Shown here one piece after another: positions 36,692-48,256 of a DNA stretch of 64,000 nt. A program made the position numbers and the translations under genes. The notes beneath the pieces were generated by a model, which made no database searches, was not told the origin of the DNA, and saw only the letters and a program-made list of their open reading frames with translations. How positions within the stretch are numbered: the stretch's first letter is position 1; each line of letters begins with the position of its first letter. The stretch comes from Lichtheimia corymbifera B2541 (taxonomy: Eukaryota > Mucoromycota > Mucoromycetes > Mucorales > Lichtheimiaceae): contig JNEU01000838.1 of the NCBI GenBank assembly GCA_000697475.1, positions 1 to 64,000 on the forward strand, in the 5' to 3' direction.

Positions 36692-38838
36692 TTAGCAAAC
36701 AGGGACGTTGACAGCCAAACCGCCCTGGCTAGTTTCCTTGTACTTTGACATCATGTCCAAGCCGGTTTGACGCATGGTTTCAATGACTTGATCCAAAGAG
36801 ACGCGGTGATCGCCTTCACCGTTAAGAGCAAGCTGAGCAGCAGCAATAGCCTTGACAGCAGCCAAAGCGTTACGTTCGATACAGGGGACTTGAACAAGGC
36901 CAGCAATGGGGTCACAAGTCAATCCCAAGTTATGTTCCTGTGTTGTTGAAACACATGTATATAATCAGCCTTTTGATTCCGTTGTCTCAAGATACCGTGT
37001 GTTGCACACGGTATCCCCATTTTCTATCTTACCATGCCAATCTCTGCTGCATTTTCGACCTGATCCACTGTGCCGCCCATCACAGCTGTGAAGCCAGCAG
37101 CAGCCATAGAACAAGCAACACCTACTTCACCTTGGCAACCCACCTCGGCAGCTATAAACATCATGAGTATCACACATTCCACTTGCACATGATATCACAA
37201 ACACACATACCAGAAATGCTTGCACCACGCTTGAAAAGCATACCAATAGCTGATGTGGTGAGCAAAAATTCCATCACATCACGTTCCGGATTCTCCGAGA
37301 TGAATTCAATATAGTACTTTAAGACGGAAGGAATAGTACCAGCAGCACCATTGGTAGGAGCTGTGACGACACGTCCACCACATGCATTTTCTTCATTGAC
37401 GGCAATGGCATAAACAGAGAGGTAATCCAATGCTGTGTATAGATGACCTTTGTTAATAAACCATAGAGGATTTGATGTCCATTTCCTTACCTGGCAAAAA
37501 GAATCTCTTGCGTTGACGCTTGGGCAATACGGATAATGAAAGGGGATAACTTTCGGTGCGATCCAAATCATCACCACGGCTATTAGCAGATCCGGATTCC
37601 GGAGAACCAGTGATACGGGAATCATTGTACATGGTCTTGTTGGGTACAGGGCTGTAGAGACCCTTTAGCAACTTTTTGTACAAGGAAGGTGCACGACGGC
37701 GTACATTGAGAGCACCAGGCAAGCATTCTACATGTATGCATGTGATAAGCATATGCGATACAGATAAATCATGCATGGCATCACTTACCAGTAGGATCAG
37801 CCAAGACACCATTGCGAATACTCTCATCCATGGTATTCCAGATTCTCAACAACTTATCCCGGATCTCAGTAGGCGTGTGCCACTTGAGTTCATTTTCATA
37901 AACGACTTGGGCAATGGTCATGTTTTCACGCTTGCAGACTTGCAACAGCTCTTCCGAGTTGCGGAAAGGCAAACTGACAACAGCGGCATCTTGTTGACGA
38001 CGTTCAGATTCGGCAATGATATCCTTGCTGGAAGTGGACTCTTCCTTATTTTCCTCCTTGTAATACACGTTCTCACCATGATCCAACTGGGTAGCCTCAT
38101 TGACCACAAAGCCACCACCAATAGAAAAGTATTCGTTGGTAGCAATCATGTTGGCATTTTCATCAAAGGCACAAAAACGCAAACCATTGGGATGTTGTGG
38201 CAAGGACTTGAAGTAGTTGAAAATCAAGTGCTTTTCGGGATCAAAATGGATACGATGTGTGCCATCCAAACGAATGGACTTGTTGGTGTGAATGCCTTCG
38301 ACACGTGATTTGATGGTGGATGTTTCCACGAGATCAGGTGTTTCGCCTTCAATACCCATCAAGATAGCATCCGGTGTACCGTGACCTGCACCCGTCAACG
38401 CCAATGATCCAAACATGTCTTTTTTGTACCGCATTAGTGCCAAACAAATGCATCCTTCCCCCACCTTTTTTACTTACCAACACGTAAAGTATGAACACGA
38501 TCAAGCACATCATGGGACTTGAGATCATTGATGAAAATCTTGGCAGCACGCATTGGGCCTACAGTATGCGAAGAGGATGGACCGACACCAATAGAGAATA
38601 AATCAAAAGTGGATACCACAGCGTGATGATCAGAGACTTCTTGTTCTTGTGCATTAGATTCAGTGGCTGCATTTTGTTGTTGCTGCTGTTGGCCTTGAGC
38701 TGCAGAAGAGTAATGCTTCATGGCAGTATTATATCGTTGCTGCATTAACACTGGGACAGCGGTTGCAGTGCGATAACGGATTGAGGGTGTCGCTGCCACT
38801 GTAGCAGCACGTCGCAATGTAGTCTTTAGAGCCCACAT
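36692..38838 (-). CDS. L-serine dehydratase (ammonia-lyase), [4Fe-4S]-dependent, bacterial type, mitochondrial, 604 aa
   Basis: Six exons: 38478-38838, 37789-38418, 37491-37727, 37211-37432, 37033-37151 and 36692-36937. It converts L-serine to pyruvate and ammonia using an iron-sulfur cluster, not PLP. The beta-type part has [20 protein letters not shown] and [15 protein letters not shown]. The alpha-type part has [31 protein letters not shown] and [14 protein letters not shown]. Cysteines near residues 427, 488 and 531 fit the cluster ligands. Both parts are fused in one chain, as in E. coli SdaA. A basic, Ala/Arg/Ser-rich N-terminus ([19 protein letters not shown]) looks like a mitochondrial presequence. 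An insertion of about 40 residues after LLKGLYSP is Ser-rich. The enzyme class is typical of bacteria. Confidence 0.93.
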
Positions 38839-39810
38839 AGTGTATTGAGAGAGAGATAGAGAGAAAGAGAAGGGAGTGCGAAAGAAACGGAAAAATTAGC
38901 AAAAGTGGGGATGGGAGCGGGTTTTGGCAGGTTTATATTTAAAACGGAGTGGCAATGAAGGGAAACAGACAAAGGAACAAGTAAACCAATTTTTTGTTAT
39001 TTTTCACACGCCATGCAGCCAATCATCATGAAGCATGGCTGAAACGTAGCGCAGAGTTCATGGTTTGCGGGAAAGGGGGCTCCGGAACAGTGGGGGTCGG
39101 TGGTAACCATAACAAGTTTGGTGGGAGAGGGACGATAATAGGGAGACCGATAATACAAGCACATTGTGCAATGTGGTAGTGGATATGTGTGTGTGGATTG
39201 ACAATCGGAGAGAATTGGGCTTGAACCCCACTCACGCACGACCACAGCGGGTCTTTGACATTGGGGCAGAGGTTTTGTAGATAAGAACGACAATGTATGT
39301 GTATGTGATCCGATCCATGGATCATTCCCTCTCACCATCACCATCACCCCCCTCCACCCACCCTCTATAAACAAATAGTATCATCTCATTGTATATATGC
39401 CCCATTGTTCTTATTCCTATAATAACGATTCCCGCGTTCCTATATACTGCTTTCCACCGAGTCAGCCACCGAGTCATCCACCGAGTCAAAAAAAAAAGTT
39501 TGGACCTCGCAAAAATGGAAAGTACACTGTACTCGTTTGAAGGCCAGTTTCAGTTTCCCGCGCAATCTATATAGTATCCCTGCTCATGGAGCGATCCAAG
39601 TTCATTACAACATTGACGAAATAGCTATCGGGATGGGGGAGTGTTCTTTTACGACTGATGGCGTCTGTGGGTGTGGTGATGGCAACTGCAATACGACGTA
39701 TCCGGGTGACGACCGAGGTTGCAGCAGCATGAACGCTTTTATATAAATGGATATCAAAGATAGGAATCATTGCATTGGATCAAACCAATAAACAGCATGA
39801 CCCGGTCGTT
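38839..39810. other. Upstream region of the serine dehydratase gene
   Basis: No gene is seen. It holds the tandem TGACTC repeats, a CT/GA-rich leader just upstream of the dehydratase start and several G- and C-rich patches near 39060-39130 and 39335-39362. Confidence 0.4.
39453..39488. promoter_or_regulatory. Three tandem 12-bp repeats containing TGACTC on the - strand
   Basis: The unit (T/G)CCACCGAGTCA occurs three times head to tail with a 12-bp period. The - strand reads TGACTCGGTGG in each, which includes TGACTC, the core of Gcn4/Cpc1 (bZIP) sites. The block lies 615-650 bp upstream of the serine-dehydratase start and could act on it. Function is inferred from the motif only. Confidence 0.4.
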
Positions 39811-41019
39811 TTATGATGGTAGCATTTTGCCGAGTGATGGTGCGAGAGTTGCCAGCTGATCTCTCTGGTTTATATATGTTATTAGCGTGTGATGATGATG
39901 CATATAATTTCCCCCACAAGGAAAGACACTTACCGGGATAGGGCAATCAAATGAAATGGGATGATGAATGGTTGGGATAGGAATATGGATACCAATGATG
40001 CTGACCACTACTGAAATATCAGCATTCACTTGCAATTGTTGGCCAGAGCTACATTTTGTAGAAATATCACGCAACATGGCCAAATTGGTATCAGACGCCT
40101 GATTATAATACATGTGGATGGGATACGTAAAGTTGGTCAACCCATAGTTTTGAATATGAATATCCTCCAGATAGCCAGTTGCTGCTACACGATCGGGTGC
40201 TGTGGGGTAATACGCCTTCCTATACGTGTAAGAAAGGGGCGGATGACATCACTCAAGGATGAATGCTTTGCTTACCTTAGTGCTGACAGAAGCCAGAGTC
40301 AGAGATTCAACATTGGGGTTATTCACGCCAAATTTTAATCCAAGGTTGATGGTGAACGACAAGTCAGCTGCACGTTGAAAAGCTGGTAAGCCATTAGGAT
40401 CCGGTGCAACACCATTCATGTCAATGCTCGGAGGCTTAAATTGTGATGCAAGGACACCCGCTGCGATCGCCAGTGCAACAATGATACAAAGCAAGATACA
40501 GCAAATGTATCGTGTCCACATGGGTAAACAGCAACAACATGGACAGCAAATGTAGTTGGAACATGTGCGTTTACGTTGTGGTGATGCTTTCTCTTGTGCT
40601 GCCGCTGCACCTTCAGGATCGTCAGCTATTATATATCCCGCTTTTTAGCTTCTTATTATTACTCCTCCTTCTTTTATAAAAGAGACGCTACCCATTGGAT
40701 ATGCTGAATCATGACCATAGGCTGGTTGTGGACTATAATATGAACCGTGATCGCCTTGTACTAAAGCTGCTGATGGATGGGGTGAGCCACTGTAGCTGTT
40801 CTTTTCATTGTTGTAATGATAGGGTGACGATGGCCCATGATCACTGCCATTGTTATAACTAGGCGTTCTATAATCTTCATAATAGCCACCACCCATATGT
40901 TGTTGGGAGCTATTATCGTGATGATTAGGTTTTTCAAAAGATGCTGGAGAATGAGGTGGATCTACGTGCTGACTGTTGTTGAGCGTCGGTCGATAATACT
41001 GATCGTTGGAATAACTCAT
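39811..41019 (-). CDS. Single-pass membrane protein with LEA_2/WHy-like domain, 337 aa
   Basis: Four exons: 40692-41019, 40276-40625, 39934-40215 and 39811-39864. The first ~120 residues are disordered and rich in Tyr, Ser, His and Pro. A Cys-rich patch (YICCPCCCCLP) sits before one transmembrane segment (ICCILLCIIVALAIAAGVLA) and may be palmitoylated. The extracytosolic part has NLGLKFGVNNPNVESL and NFTYPIHMYYNQ, matching the LEA_2 domain, including its N-P-N-hydrophobic pattern. Fungal proteins of this layout are uncharacterised; plant relatives act in stress or at membranes. The acceptor for exon 3 (ending AAG) was chosen because it preserves the frame. Confidence 0.8.
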
Positions 41020-41451
41020 GTTGGTTGGTGTATATATGTATATATATGTGCAGTAGTAATAGAAAAAAGTCGGCAACAAGATGAAAAAGAAAAGCAAATT
41101 GAAATTGCCTTCCTGTGGGGTTCTTATAGTACCTGCAAGTTGGATACTAAAAACAGGTACAGTATGTATGAAAGATGTGCGGGATGCAATTACTTTCTCT
41201 TCAACCCCCCTTTGCTCCTTGTTTTTTTGGTGTATGTTTTTGCAGATCACTGAATATTTTGCAGTTCTCGTAACATCAAGCCATACACAATAATGCACAC
41301 ATCAACCAGGCTTGCATCCCCAGTTGTTTATTCTTTTTATATCGTTGTCTGGTCTAACTTGATACGATCCCAATACCGAATCGGCTTTGTAAAGTGAGTG
41401 TATATGGTTGACAGAGTCAAGTAAAGTTGGCCTGTTCTCCAAGAAGCAAGA

Positions 41452-43300
41452 TCATTTCTCACTAGCATTCTTGACGTCGAGCTCTGGTTCAGGGATTTTC
41501 ATGCCTCCAGCTTTGGCCTTACTAACCACCTTGTCAGCCCACTTGACAACAGGCATGTCGATCCTAGTAGGTAGCCAGCAAAAAGAGAGTCAGCAGATGT
41601 CTTTAGCACTACAAGCAATATACTTACATCTTGCCATCCAATTGAAAAGCACCAACACCTTTGGCCGTATAGTGCTCAAAACCTTGTAAGATTTTTACAG
41701 CTCTCTCAAGATCTATCATTATCGATAAGGTCAATAAAGTCAAAAGGCTTTCTTCGTTGATGATGGGTGACCTTACCTTTTGGATCAGGCAAAAACATCT
41801 CTTGGATAGTATCAATCTGCGCTGGGTGGATAGCTTGTTTGCCACTAAAGCCGAATTCGCGACCTTCTTTGCATTCATCCTTGAGCACTTCAGGATCTTT
41901 GAAATCCACACATACCTATTTGAGATAAGGAGGAATGGTGGTGCCTGAGTATAAAAAGAAGCTCTTGTACACTGCATATATGTATACAAACTTGTTGGGG
42001 GCCGATCATCATCACGACGCGCGCGCGTGTGTATACCACATTCTTTGTTTTCCCCCATCCTCCTTTTTTTGTGATGAAAAATTGTGCAACTTACCAAATC
42101 TAACGATTGCAAACCGTAAGCAGATGCTGCATTGACAATCATTTGTCGTGCAAACAACATCTCTTTACGTGACCTAGTCCGGATCAAGCCTATTTGTTTG
42201 TCCACGATCAGCATACATGAGATGTGAGGGTCAACCGATTCAACCACTCACCCAAATCAGCACAATAATCTTCAGCGGCAAACTATGTACGTGGAGGGGT
42301 CGGGTATGAGCAGCCATATCATCATCACACACGTGTCATACATACGATCAATGCATCCATCCTGGGATCAGCTGTGGCAATTTCTTGAATGTTCATGATA
42401 CCAAGGGCACTTTCCACTGAAGCAATCAATCGAATCTTTTCTCGCCTATATCATAGGAGAGAGGACGCTATTAGATGAATTCATGCAGCGGTCGTCGTCA
42501 TACATACCGTGATTCGAGTGCGACTGCATCAATCATGTGAGCAACAAAATAGACATCGTTGGCACTTTGTACTTTGGGTATAACGATGGCTTCAAGTTGT
42601 TTGGAGCTTAACTATAAAGTCACCCATGCATGAGCGCAACTTGACACGATAAATCTAACGTGCAACTCACAATGGCATTCAGATCATCCAGTTCAAGACC
42701 TATATGACAATATCAATCTCAAAGTGAATCAAAATGTCGTTACACGCACACACGCGTACCTGTTCCAACTGCATTGATCCGCACTGCTTTTTCAGAATTT
42801 TCCATTTTTGAATCCTAACATTGTCACGTGTGTCAACATCCACCACCCCGATTATGGCATGCTTTTTACCTCGAGTGCATCATAAACCATGTAGCGTGCA
42901 GTGCCCTTTTTGTTGAGAGAGACACTATCTTCAAGATCGAATACCACGCAATCAGCACCCACCGATTGGGATTTCTTGAGTTTACGTTCATCACTGCCAG
43001 GAACTGGATTGTTTGTGGGGTGAGCGTCGTATTCTCTATGCCGTCATCATGTCCACATGTGCTACCATACCGTAAAATAATGCTCGACGTGACCGAGAAA
43101 CGATTGCATTGGGTGTCAAAGAAGCGATACCACGACGTGCTGTTGTCATCCATGTTGCTGTTATTGTGATGAATGTGAGGAGGGGCATTTATCGTCGTAA
43201 TAGGATGATCCTTACGTGGGACTACTGCTGTTGTTGTAATATGATGACGAGGAGGAAATGATGATCGAGCCGCTAAAACGGGAGAGATAATAAAACGCAT
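41452..43300 (-). CDS. Citrate-lyase beta-subunit-like protein, CLYBL type (HpcH/HpaI fold), 351 aa
   Basis: Twelve exons: 43216-43300, 43071-43157, 42870-43003, 42760-42814, 42671-42699, 42508-42611, 42346-42445, 42252-42282, 42095-42189, 41777-41915, 41628-41712 and 41452-41563. Key motifs are RRALFYVPGSDERK, ADCVVFDLEDSV, AVRINAVGTG, VIPKVQSANDV, SVESALGIMN, FAAEDYCADLG and GFSGKQAIHPAQI. These are the CoA-, Mg- and substrate-binding segments of the malyl/citramalyl-CoA lyase family. CLYBL acts on citramalyl-CoA in mitochondria and protects vitamin B12 metabolism in animals. The N-terminus has Arg/His/Ser residues and few acids, compatible with mitochondrial import. It lies at the right edge of the gene-rich block. 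Confidence 0.9.
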
Positions 43301-43403
43301 TGAAAAGTGAAAGAAAGAGGTTGCAATAATACTGCTATCCCAATCATGATGATATCAATCACGCGTAGTTTCACACGATGGTGGGTCAACAGTAACCAGA
43401 AAT

Positions 43404-43525
43404 GCAAAACTTTATTCCGAATCAAGCGAAAATAGTGACATGAGAACCCAAGCCTATCTTATTGCATTATTGATAGACGCCTTCCGTCACATTGAGCGAA
43501 GTGCTGCAGTTCGTCGATGCATAAT
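43404..43525 (-). pseudogene. 3'-end relic of an F-box gene
   Basis: This stretch matches the 3' end of the F-box gene at 59.08 kb. Both contain ACTTTAT-C-GATCAAG-GAAAATAGTGACATGAG in the same orientation and a shared CATTGAGC/AGATTGAGC block 50-80 bp away. Read on the - strand it gives the equivalent of the last ~35 codons, but with a frameshift and an in-frame stop. No other part of the gene is present. Confidence 0.5.
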
Positions 43526-43689
43526 ATATCAGCCGTATAATACGCGTATCTATTGGGTTATCCCAAACGCAACTGCGCGTTTGTAACCGCCACGTGCCAT
43601 TTCACTCAGCTCATCATGTTGCAAACAGCCCCAACACGCTTACTGCACTATAGATAAAACATAAAGTACCTGTTTCTCGACATCTTCAT

Positions 43690-44670
43690 AATGAAGCGTG
43701 GAGGCTTTATTAGGACGAAATTGATCAGCGTGCCCAAGATCACCTTATGTCAAAGTTTCAAAACAACGACGTGCAATATCGGGGGTCATGGACCATCCAT
43801 TCATCGTCTCTTCTATATGTGGACCGTCCGATTCATAAAAACATCATGATGAAACGTGCGATTTTTATATGAATAGAGTTGATCAGCATGCCTCAGAGAA
43901 CCTTCTGACAAATTTTCAAGTTTTAGGGGGCAATCTCAAGGTTATTCATAATAAACGGCATTTCATGAATCCGGACGGGTACGAATTTTCCGTCGATCAT
44001 AGTAAACCCCACATTATACCCTCCCATTCCAAATTCTTAAATGAAGCATGATGTCTTTATTAAGACAAAGTTGATCAGCAAGTCCAAGAGCATCTTGTGT
44101 GAAAGTTTCAGGTTTGTGAGAGGCAATCTCGAGGTCATGGGCCGTTCCCCCTATATATAATACGTCGGTTCATCGTCGGACGCTCCCATTTTATTTCTCA
44201 CAATGAGGCATATGATTTTTATTTGAATGGAGTTGATCAGCATGTCGAAGCCCACCGTCTGACCAAGTTTCACGATGGAGGTGGGCAACCGTGGGGTGTG
44301 CACTACTTGCCTTCCGTCCGACCATCGTTTCTCCTAAATTTGGAGCGCCGGATTAGGCAAACATCATAATGAAACCTATGGTTTTTAAATGAATGGAGTT
44401 GATCAGCATGAACCAGAGAACTTGCTTACCAAGTTTCGTGTTCAAGTAGACAATCCCAAGATAATTCATACTAAATGACATTTCAATGAATCCGGACGGA
44501 CACGGAGTTTCCGTCCGTCATAGTAAACCCTACATTATACCCTCCCATTCAAAATTTGTAAATGAAGCATGGGTTCTTTATGAATACAAAGTTGATCATC
44601 ATGTTCAAAAGCGTCTTGTGTGCAAGTTTGAGGTTCGAATGAGCAATCTCAAGATGATGGATCAATTCAC
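43690..44670. repeat. Degenerate tandem array of ~160-190-bp units
   Basis: Six head-to-tail units are anchored by TTGATCA(G/T)C at 43721, 43879, 44071, 44233, 44399 and 44592. Spacings are 158, 192, 162, 166 and 193 bp, so short and long units tend to alternate. Each unit reads roughly as AATGAAGC-TG---TCTTTAT, then the anchor, then a GTGTGCAAGTTTC-like block. Units are diverged. The same unit recurs at 57.82-58.30 kb and matches the arms of the inverted repeat at 54.66 kb. Confidence 0.75.
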
Positions 44671-44689
44671 AGTGTGCATGGATTTGCAG

Positions 44690-45200
44690 GACAGTGCCTG
44701 ACCAATTTAATTTCCACTTCTTCCTCTCCCAGCTGCTTCCTCTTTCTTCCCATTCTCAACTGTTGCCCCATTCAACTAGTACTTCCACCTGCAAACGATT
44801 GTCTTGCTTCAACCCATCATGTCAACCCGACACTTGCATTGATCCGACTCTCTTTGACTGAATGGCAAGTCCATGGCATGGGCACCCCACGGCAATACTC
44901 GCGTTTCTTGACACCACATCTTTCTCTTGTACAATCCTCCACCACAATCAAACGTAACGCGTTATTGCAGCAATTGCTATTCGCTTCATTGTGTCAAACA
45001 GTGTTCACAACCTCGTCATTCTACAACAACACACGTTCTCTTGCATGACCAAACGTATCAGCAACAGCTGCTACTATCAAGAGCTTTGTTTCATTGTCTC
45101 GAACGGCGTTCTTTGCGTACAGCATCCTGCCTTGCAGCGTCTCTTGATATGACAGCAGATAGAATCCGCGTATTTACGTACAGCAACTTGCTTTGATACA
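44690..45200 (+). repeat. Dispersed repeat B, copy 1
   Basis: Roughly 500 bp, similar over its length to 58330-58830 (+) and to the reverse complement of 56000-56460. Shared landmarks are CATTCTCAACTGTTGCC, AACCCATCATGTCAA, GCAAGTCCATGGC and AATCAAACGTAAC. It directly follows the tandem array, as does copy 3. It has no intact long frame. Its origin may be a decayed host gene family. Confidence 0.65.
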
Positions 45201-45279
45201 TACGGATCCTATGGATGGGTGCCATATTATCTATCAAGTACGCCGCAATATTAGCAATCTTCGCCTGGTTGAGCTGCGA

Positions 45280-45870
45280 TGGATGATCATCAAGAAAGAG
45301 ATGGGTCAACAGCAGGATGGAAAAGGGGGTATATCAGCAGCGACCACATGGCTCTTTCCAACCAACATAATGGATTTGATGGATGCAATCAAATGCAGTG
45401 GCGGGAATCTTACTCTGTTGCTTTGATACTTGGCGCGTCGTCGGCAGGAACGATGGATCATGCCACATGGATACGGCTGAGGATAGCGATGGGTTGGATG
45501 GCATTGCTGAGAAGGCTTATATATTCGATCAAAGGCAGTGTGAAGGTGTCGGTGCCATTGGAATGCTTGGTCTTTTTTCGGATATCGATGCAGAGACGTT
45601 GTACGAGCTTATGGTTGGAAGCACTTGGCGGCATAGAATTGATCGTATCTTCTTATCCACAAGAGCCATCGGTACAAGCACGAATACACAAGGGGCACCA
45701 ACATTGATATTACCTGAAGCTGCTTATCCTGGATGACATGGAGGATCCTACATACAATGGAAGGAGATGAACGGAAGGATGAGACATACCTTCATGGTCA
45801 TTGGATATTGCCTTGGCTACATGGGACTGAAATGGATCTGCCGGACGTGATGCTTCGTTGGTGGTGATTA
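45280..45870 (+). pseudogene. Relic of an unrecognised gene family (copy 1)
   Basis: Two overlapping frames carry SDGLDGIAEKAYIFDQ and CHMDTAEDSDG, similar to the - strand peptide DEDGLDGIDEMAYIFEEG at 55.7-55.9 kb. The shared order and different frames suggest two decayed copies of one gene. No domain is recognised. Confidence 0.4.
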
Positions 45871-45919
45871 GTTAGATGATTCCAACATTATAGCTAGTGA
45901 AAGTTGACGTTTTTATAAA

Positions 45920-46110
45920 ATACATATACTACTGTGAACTATGAACCATGACCCATAAGGCTAATTGATGACAATACATCATACAAACAAATAAGAGAGG
46001 AATGGATTATCAGGTACAGTGGTGAACGCGCTTGGACAGGGACTGGCAGAGGATGACAGAAGAACGCTACTACTAGAAAGCGCGCCTGGATCTGCGAATA
46101 GAATACAAAG
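45920..46110 (+). repeat. Dispersed repeat C, copy 1
   Basis: Similar to 53636-53825: both contain ACTACTGTGAA-TATGAA-CATGACC, ATTGATGACAATA, GAGGAATGGA and GGTACAGTG in order. No coding role is seen. Confidence 0.55.
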
Positions 46111-46269
46111 AGCATACAACATCGAGAGGGCCTTGTTCAGGGATATCCGTGCGCAACGACGACTAATATCAACACGCCCCCCTCCTACATCTAAATGTGA
46201 TATGGAACCATTACTGTCATACATAGCATATACCTTGACACACCATATGATGTGCTGTTTATTTCCGTA

Positions 46270-48170
46270 CATACCTTCCTAAAGGCAATCATCGTCATCA
46301 TCCATTTGTCCAACAAACGGTCAACACCACGATCCACTTCCTCGGTTCTCCCTCTTCCCGTTAATGCAGCCCACACCATCCACTACTAGAAAGCAACTCC
46401 ATCCCGCTTACAGCATATGTAAAACATAACGATGCCTGTATCTCTAAACTTTACAATGAAGCGTGGGGTCTTTCATAGAACAAAGTTGCTCGTCGGGGTC
46501 GAGCGCAGATTTTGTGTGCAAGTTTCACGATCAAGCTCGCCGATGCCAGATCCCTGCCCAAACACACCATCATCAGCCATCCCAATGAAGCAAGACCTTT
46601 GGTGATACACTCTACAAGGGTAAGTGAATGAATGTATTATGACTATTATCAATCCAATTCTTTGGCAACATTCCATTTCTGTTCTTCTTATTGGTGCTTC
46701 TTTTATCCGCTTCCTTTCCTTGCTATCCCCATTTATCATTTGTATTCCCCTTTCTTTGTAAACTACTCTATTACTTCTCTTCGTTTCCATATTGTTGAAT
46801 ATTTATTATTGTAATTATAAAAATACGATGATACTAATAAAGCGTAACGTTGGTGCTGACTATAAAGTATGAATGATGTCAAAGTGATCAGTTCCAGCTG
46901 GCAAGTGACATCCCTTGACGATTTAGTCTCCATAGTTACCTTGACTCCCTTTCCATTGCACGACAATGATCAAATGCACCGCTTAAACGAATACAAGTGA
47001 CGATGATGTGATGATAGGGCCAATATGTGCTGCTGGTTCAAGCGTGGTCTAACAGTACTGGTGTTTTTGTTGCTAACGGCTGATATGGGCCTAAGATACG
47101 CGTTTGAAGATATATTTCTGCGTGATACATCATACTTGACTGACCTGATACTCCAAATAAGATATCTTCCAGATGCAGATGAAGCGAGCAAATAAGGGGG
47201 GACTCAAGCGGGGCATTCGATGCGCGGCATTGAGGACACGCCTTGTCTTGTGCAGACGAATAGGACTGGATGTACCAGCCAAATTGGTGCGTACACAGGC
47301 TACACTTCACTGGCAAGTAAGGGGGGACTCAAGCGGGGCATTCGATGCGCGGCATTGAGGACGCGCCTTGTCTTGTGCAGACGAACAAGACTGGATGTAC
47401 CAGCCACGTTGGTGCGTACACAGGCCAGCATTCTGCATGAGGAAGAACGGTTTTCAAATAGCTTCGCTTCGCTAATTTCTTTTATGACGACGTCACGGAG
47501 AATTTCCGAGCGCTCTTCGAAAGTTGCACCCTTCAAGTCAAGCTTGCGCTGTGTTTCCATGACAACAACCGCGTCTCTTACACCACACTCTTTTGCACTT
47601 GTCAGTCACATACAAACGTAACGACGTTCTTCATGAGCAAGACCTTTGCTCTGCTGTTAGGCAGTCGTTCTTTTGAAGATCAAATAACTCCTTTGTAAAT
47701 ATCTTTATTTAATGTAGCAACTTGTTGCTTTAATAAAACGTTTGAATTTCAGAAACTATACAGTATGAAGAATGCATTTTGTGAGAGCAGGTACATAACA
47801 ACGCTTGAAAATGGTGTCACGCAGCATATGTTTGGTGGTTGTACGCATGAAAAGGTTAGGAGTGCTGTGGCGCTTTCTAATGTATCCAGTCAAGAAAATA
47901 GAACGACCATCATGATTTGCTTGAATATTAGCCGGTAGCAGCGATCAATACATAGTGATATGCGTTTGAAAATACAGAATTGGCCACAACAATTGTGAAA
48001 CTTGCACACATGATACTTTCGGCTCTGACAAGCAACTTTGTTCTATGAAAGAGCCCACGCTTCATCGTAAGTTTAGAGATACAGGCGCCTTTATTTTTTA
48101 CATAAACCCTGTAAGCGTGATGCTATATCTATATGTTAGGTGACCTTTGTTCCTTGTCAATTTGTAGTAT
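46270..48170. mobile_element. Candidate DNA element flanked by inverted arms (46403-46532 and 47979-48120)
   Basis: The left arm (AAACTTTACAATGAAGCGTGGGG...GTGTGCAAGTTTCACG) and the reverse-complementary right arm at 47979-48120 bracket about 1.45 kb. Shared flanks extend outward on both sides to match those around the foldback repeat at 54.66 kb. The interior has a - strand frame at 47300-47560 (METQRKLDLKGATFEERSE...) and a CxxC-bearing frame (KCSLCTHQFG, CPQCRASN), plus the 125-bp duplication. No transposase is recognised, so the element is either decayed or non-autonomous. The arm match is seen directly; calling it a transposon is inference. Confidence 0.45.
47188..47426. repeat. Tandem duplication, period 125 bp
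   Basis: Copies at 47188-47301 and 47313-47426 are nearly identical over ~114 bp, differing at only a few bases (for example ACACGCC/ACGCGCC). On the - strand each encodes a CPQCRASNAPLESP-like peptide. Because 125 is not a multiple of three, the duplication shifts the frame. Confidence 0.9.
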
Positions 48171-48256
48171 TTTATTATCTTCCGCGTCAAAGTAGACGCA
48201 TTTAATGTGTTATAAAAATGATATATATATATAAATCTCAAGGCACCAAAGAAAGA

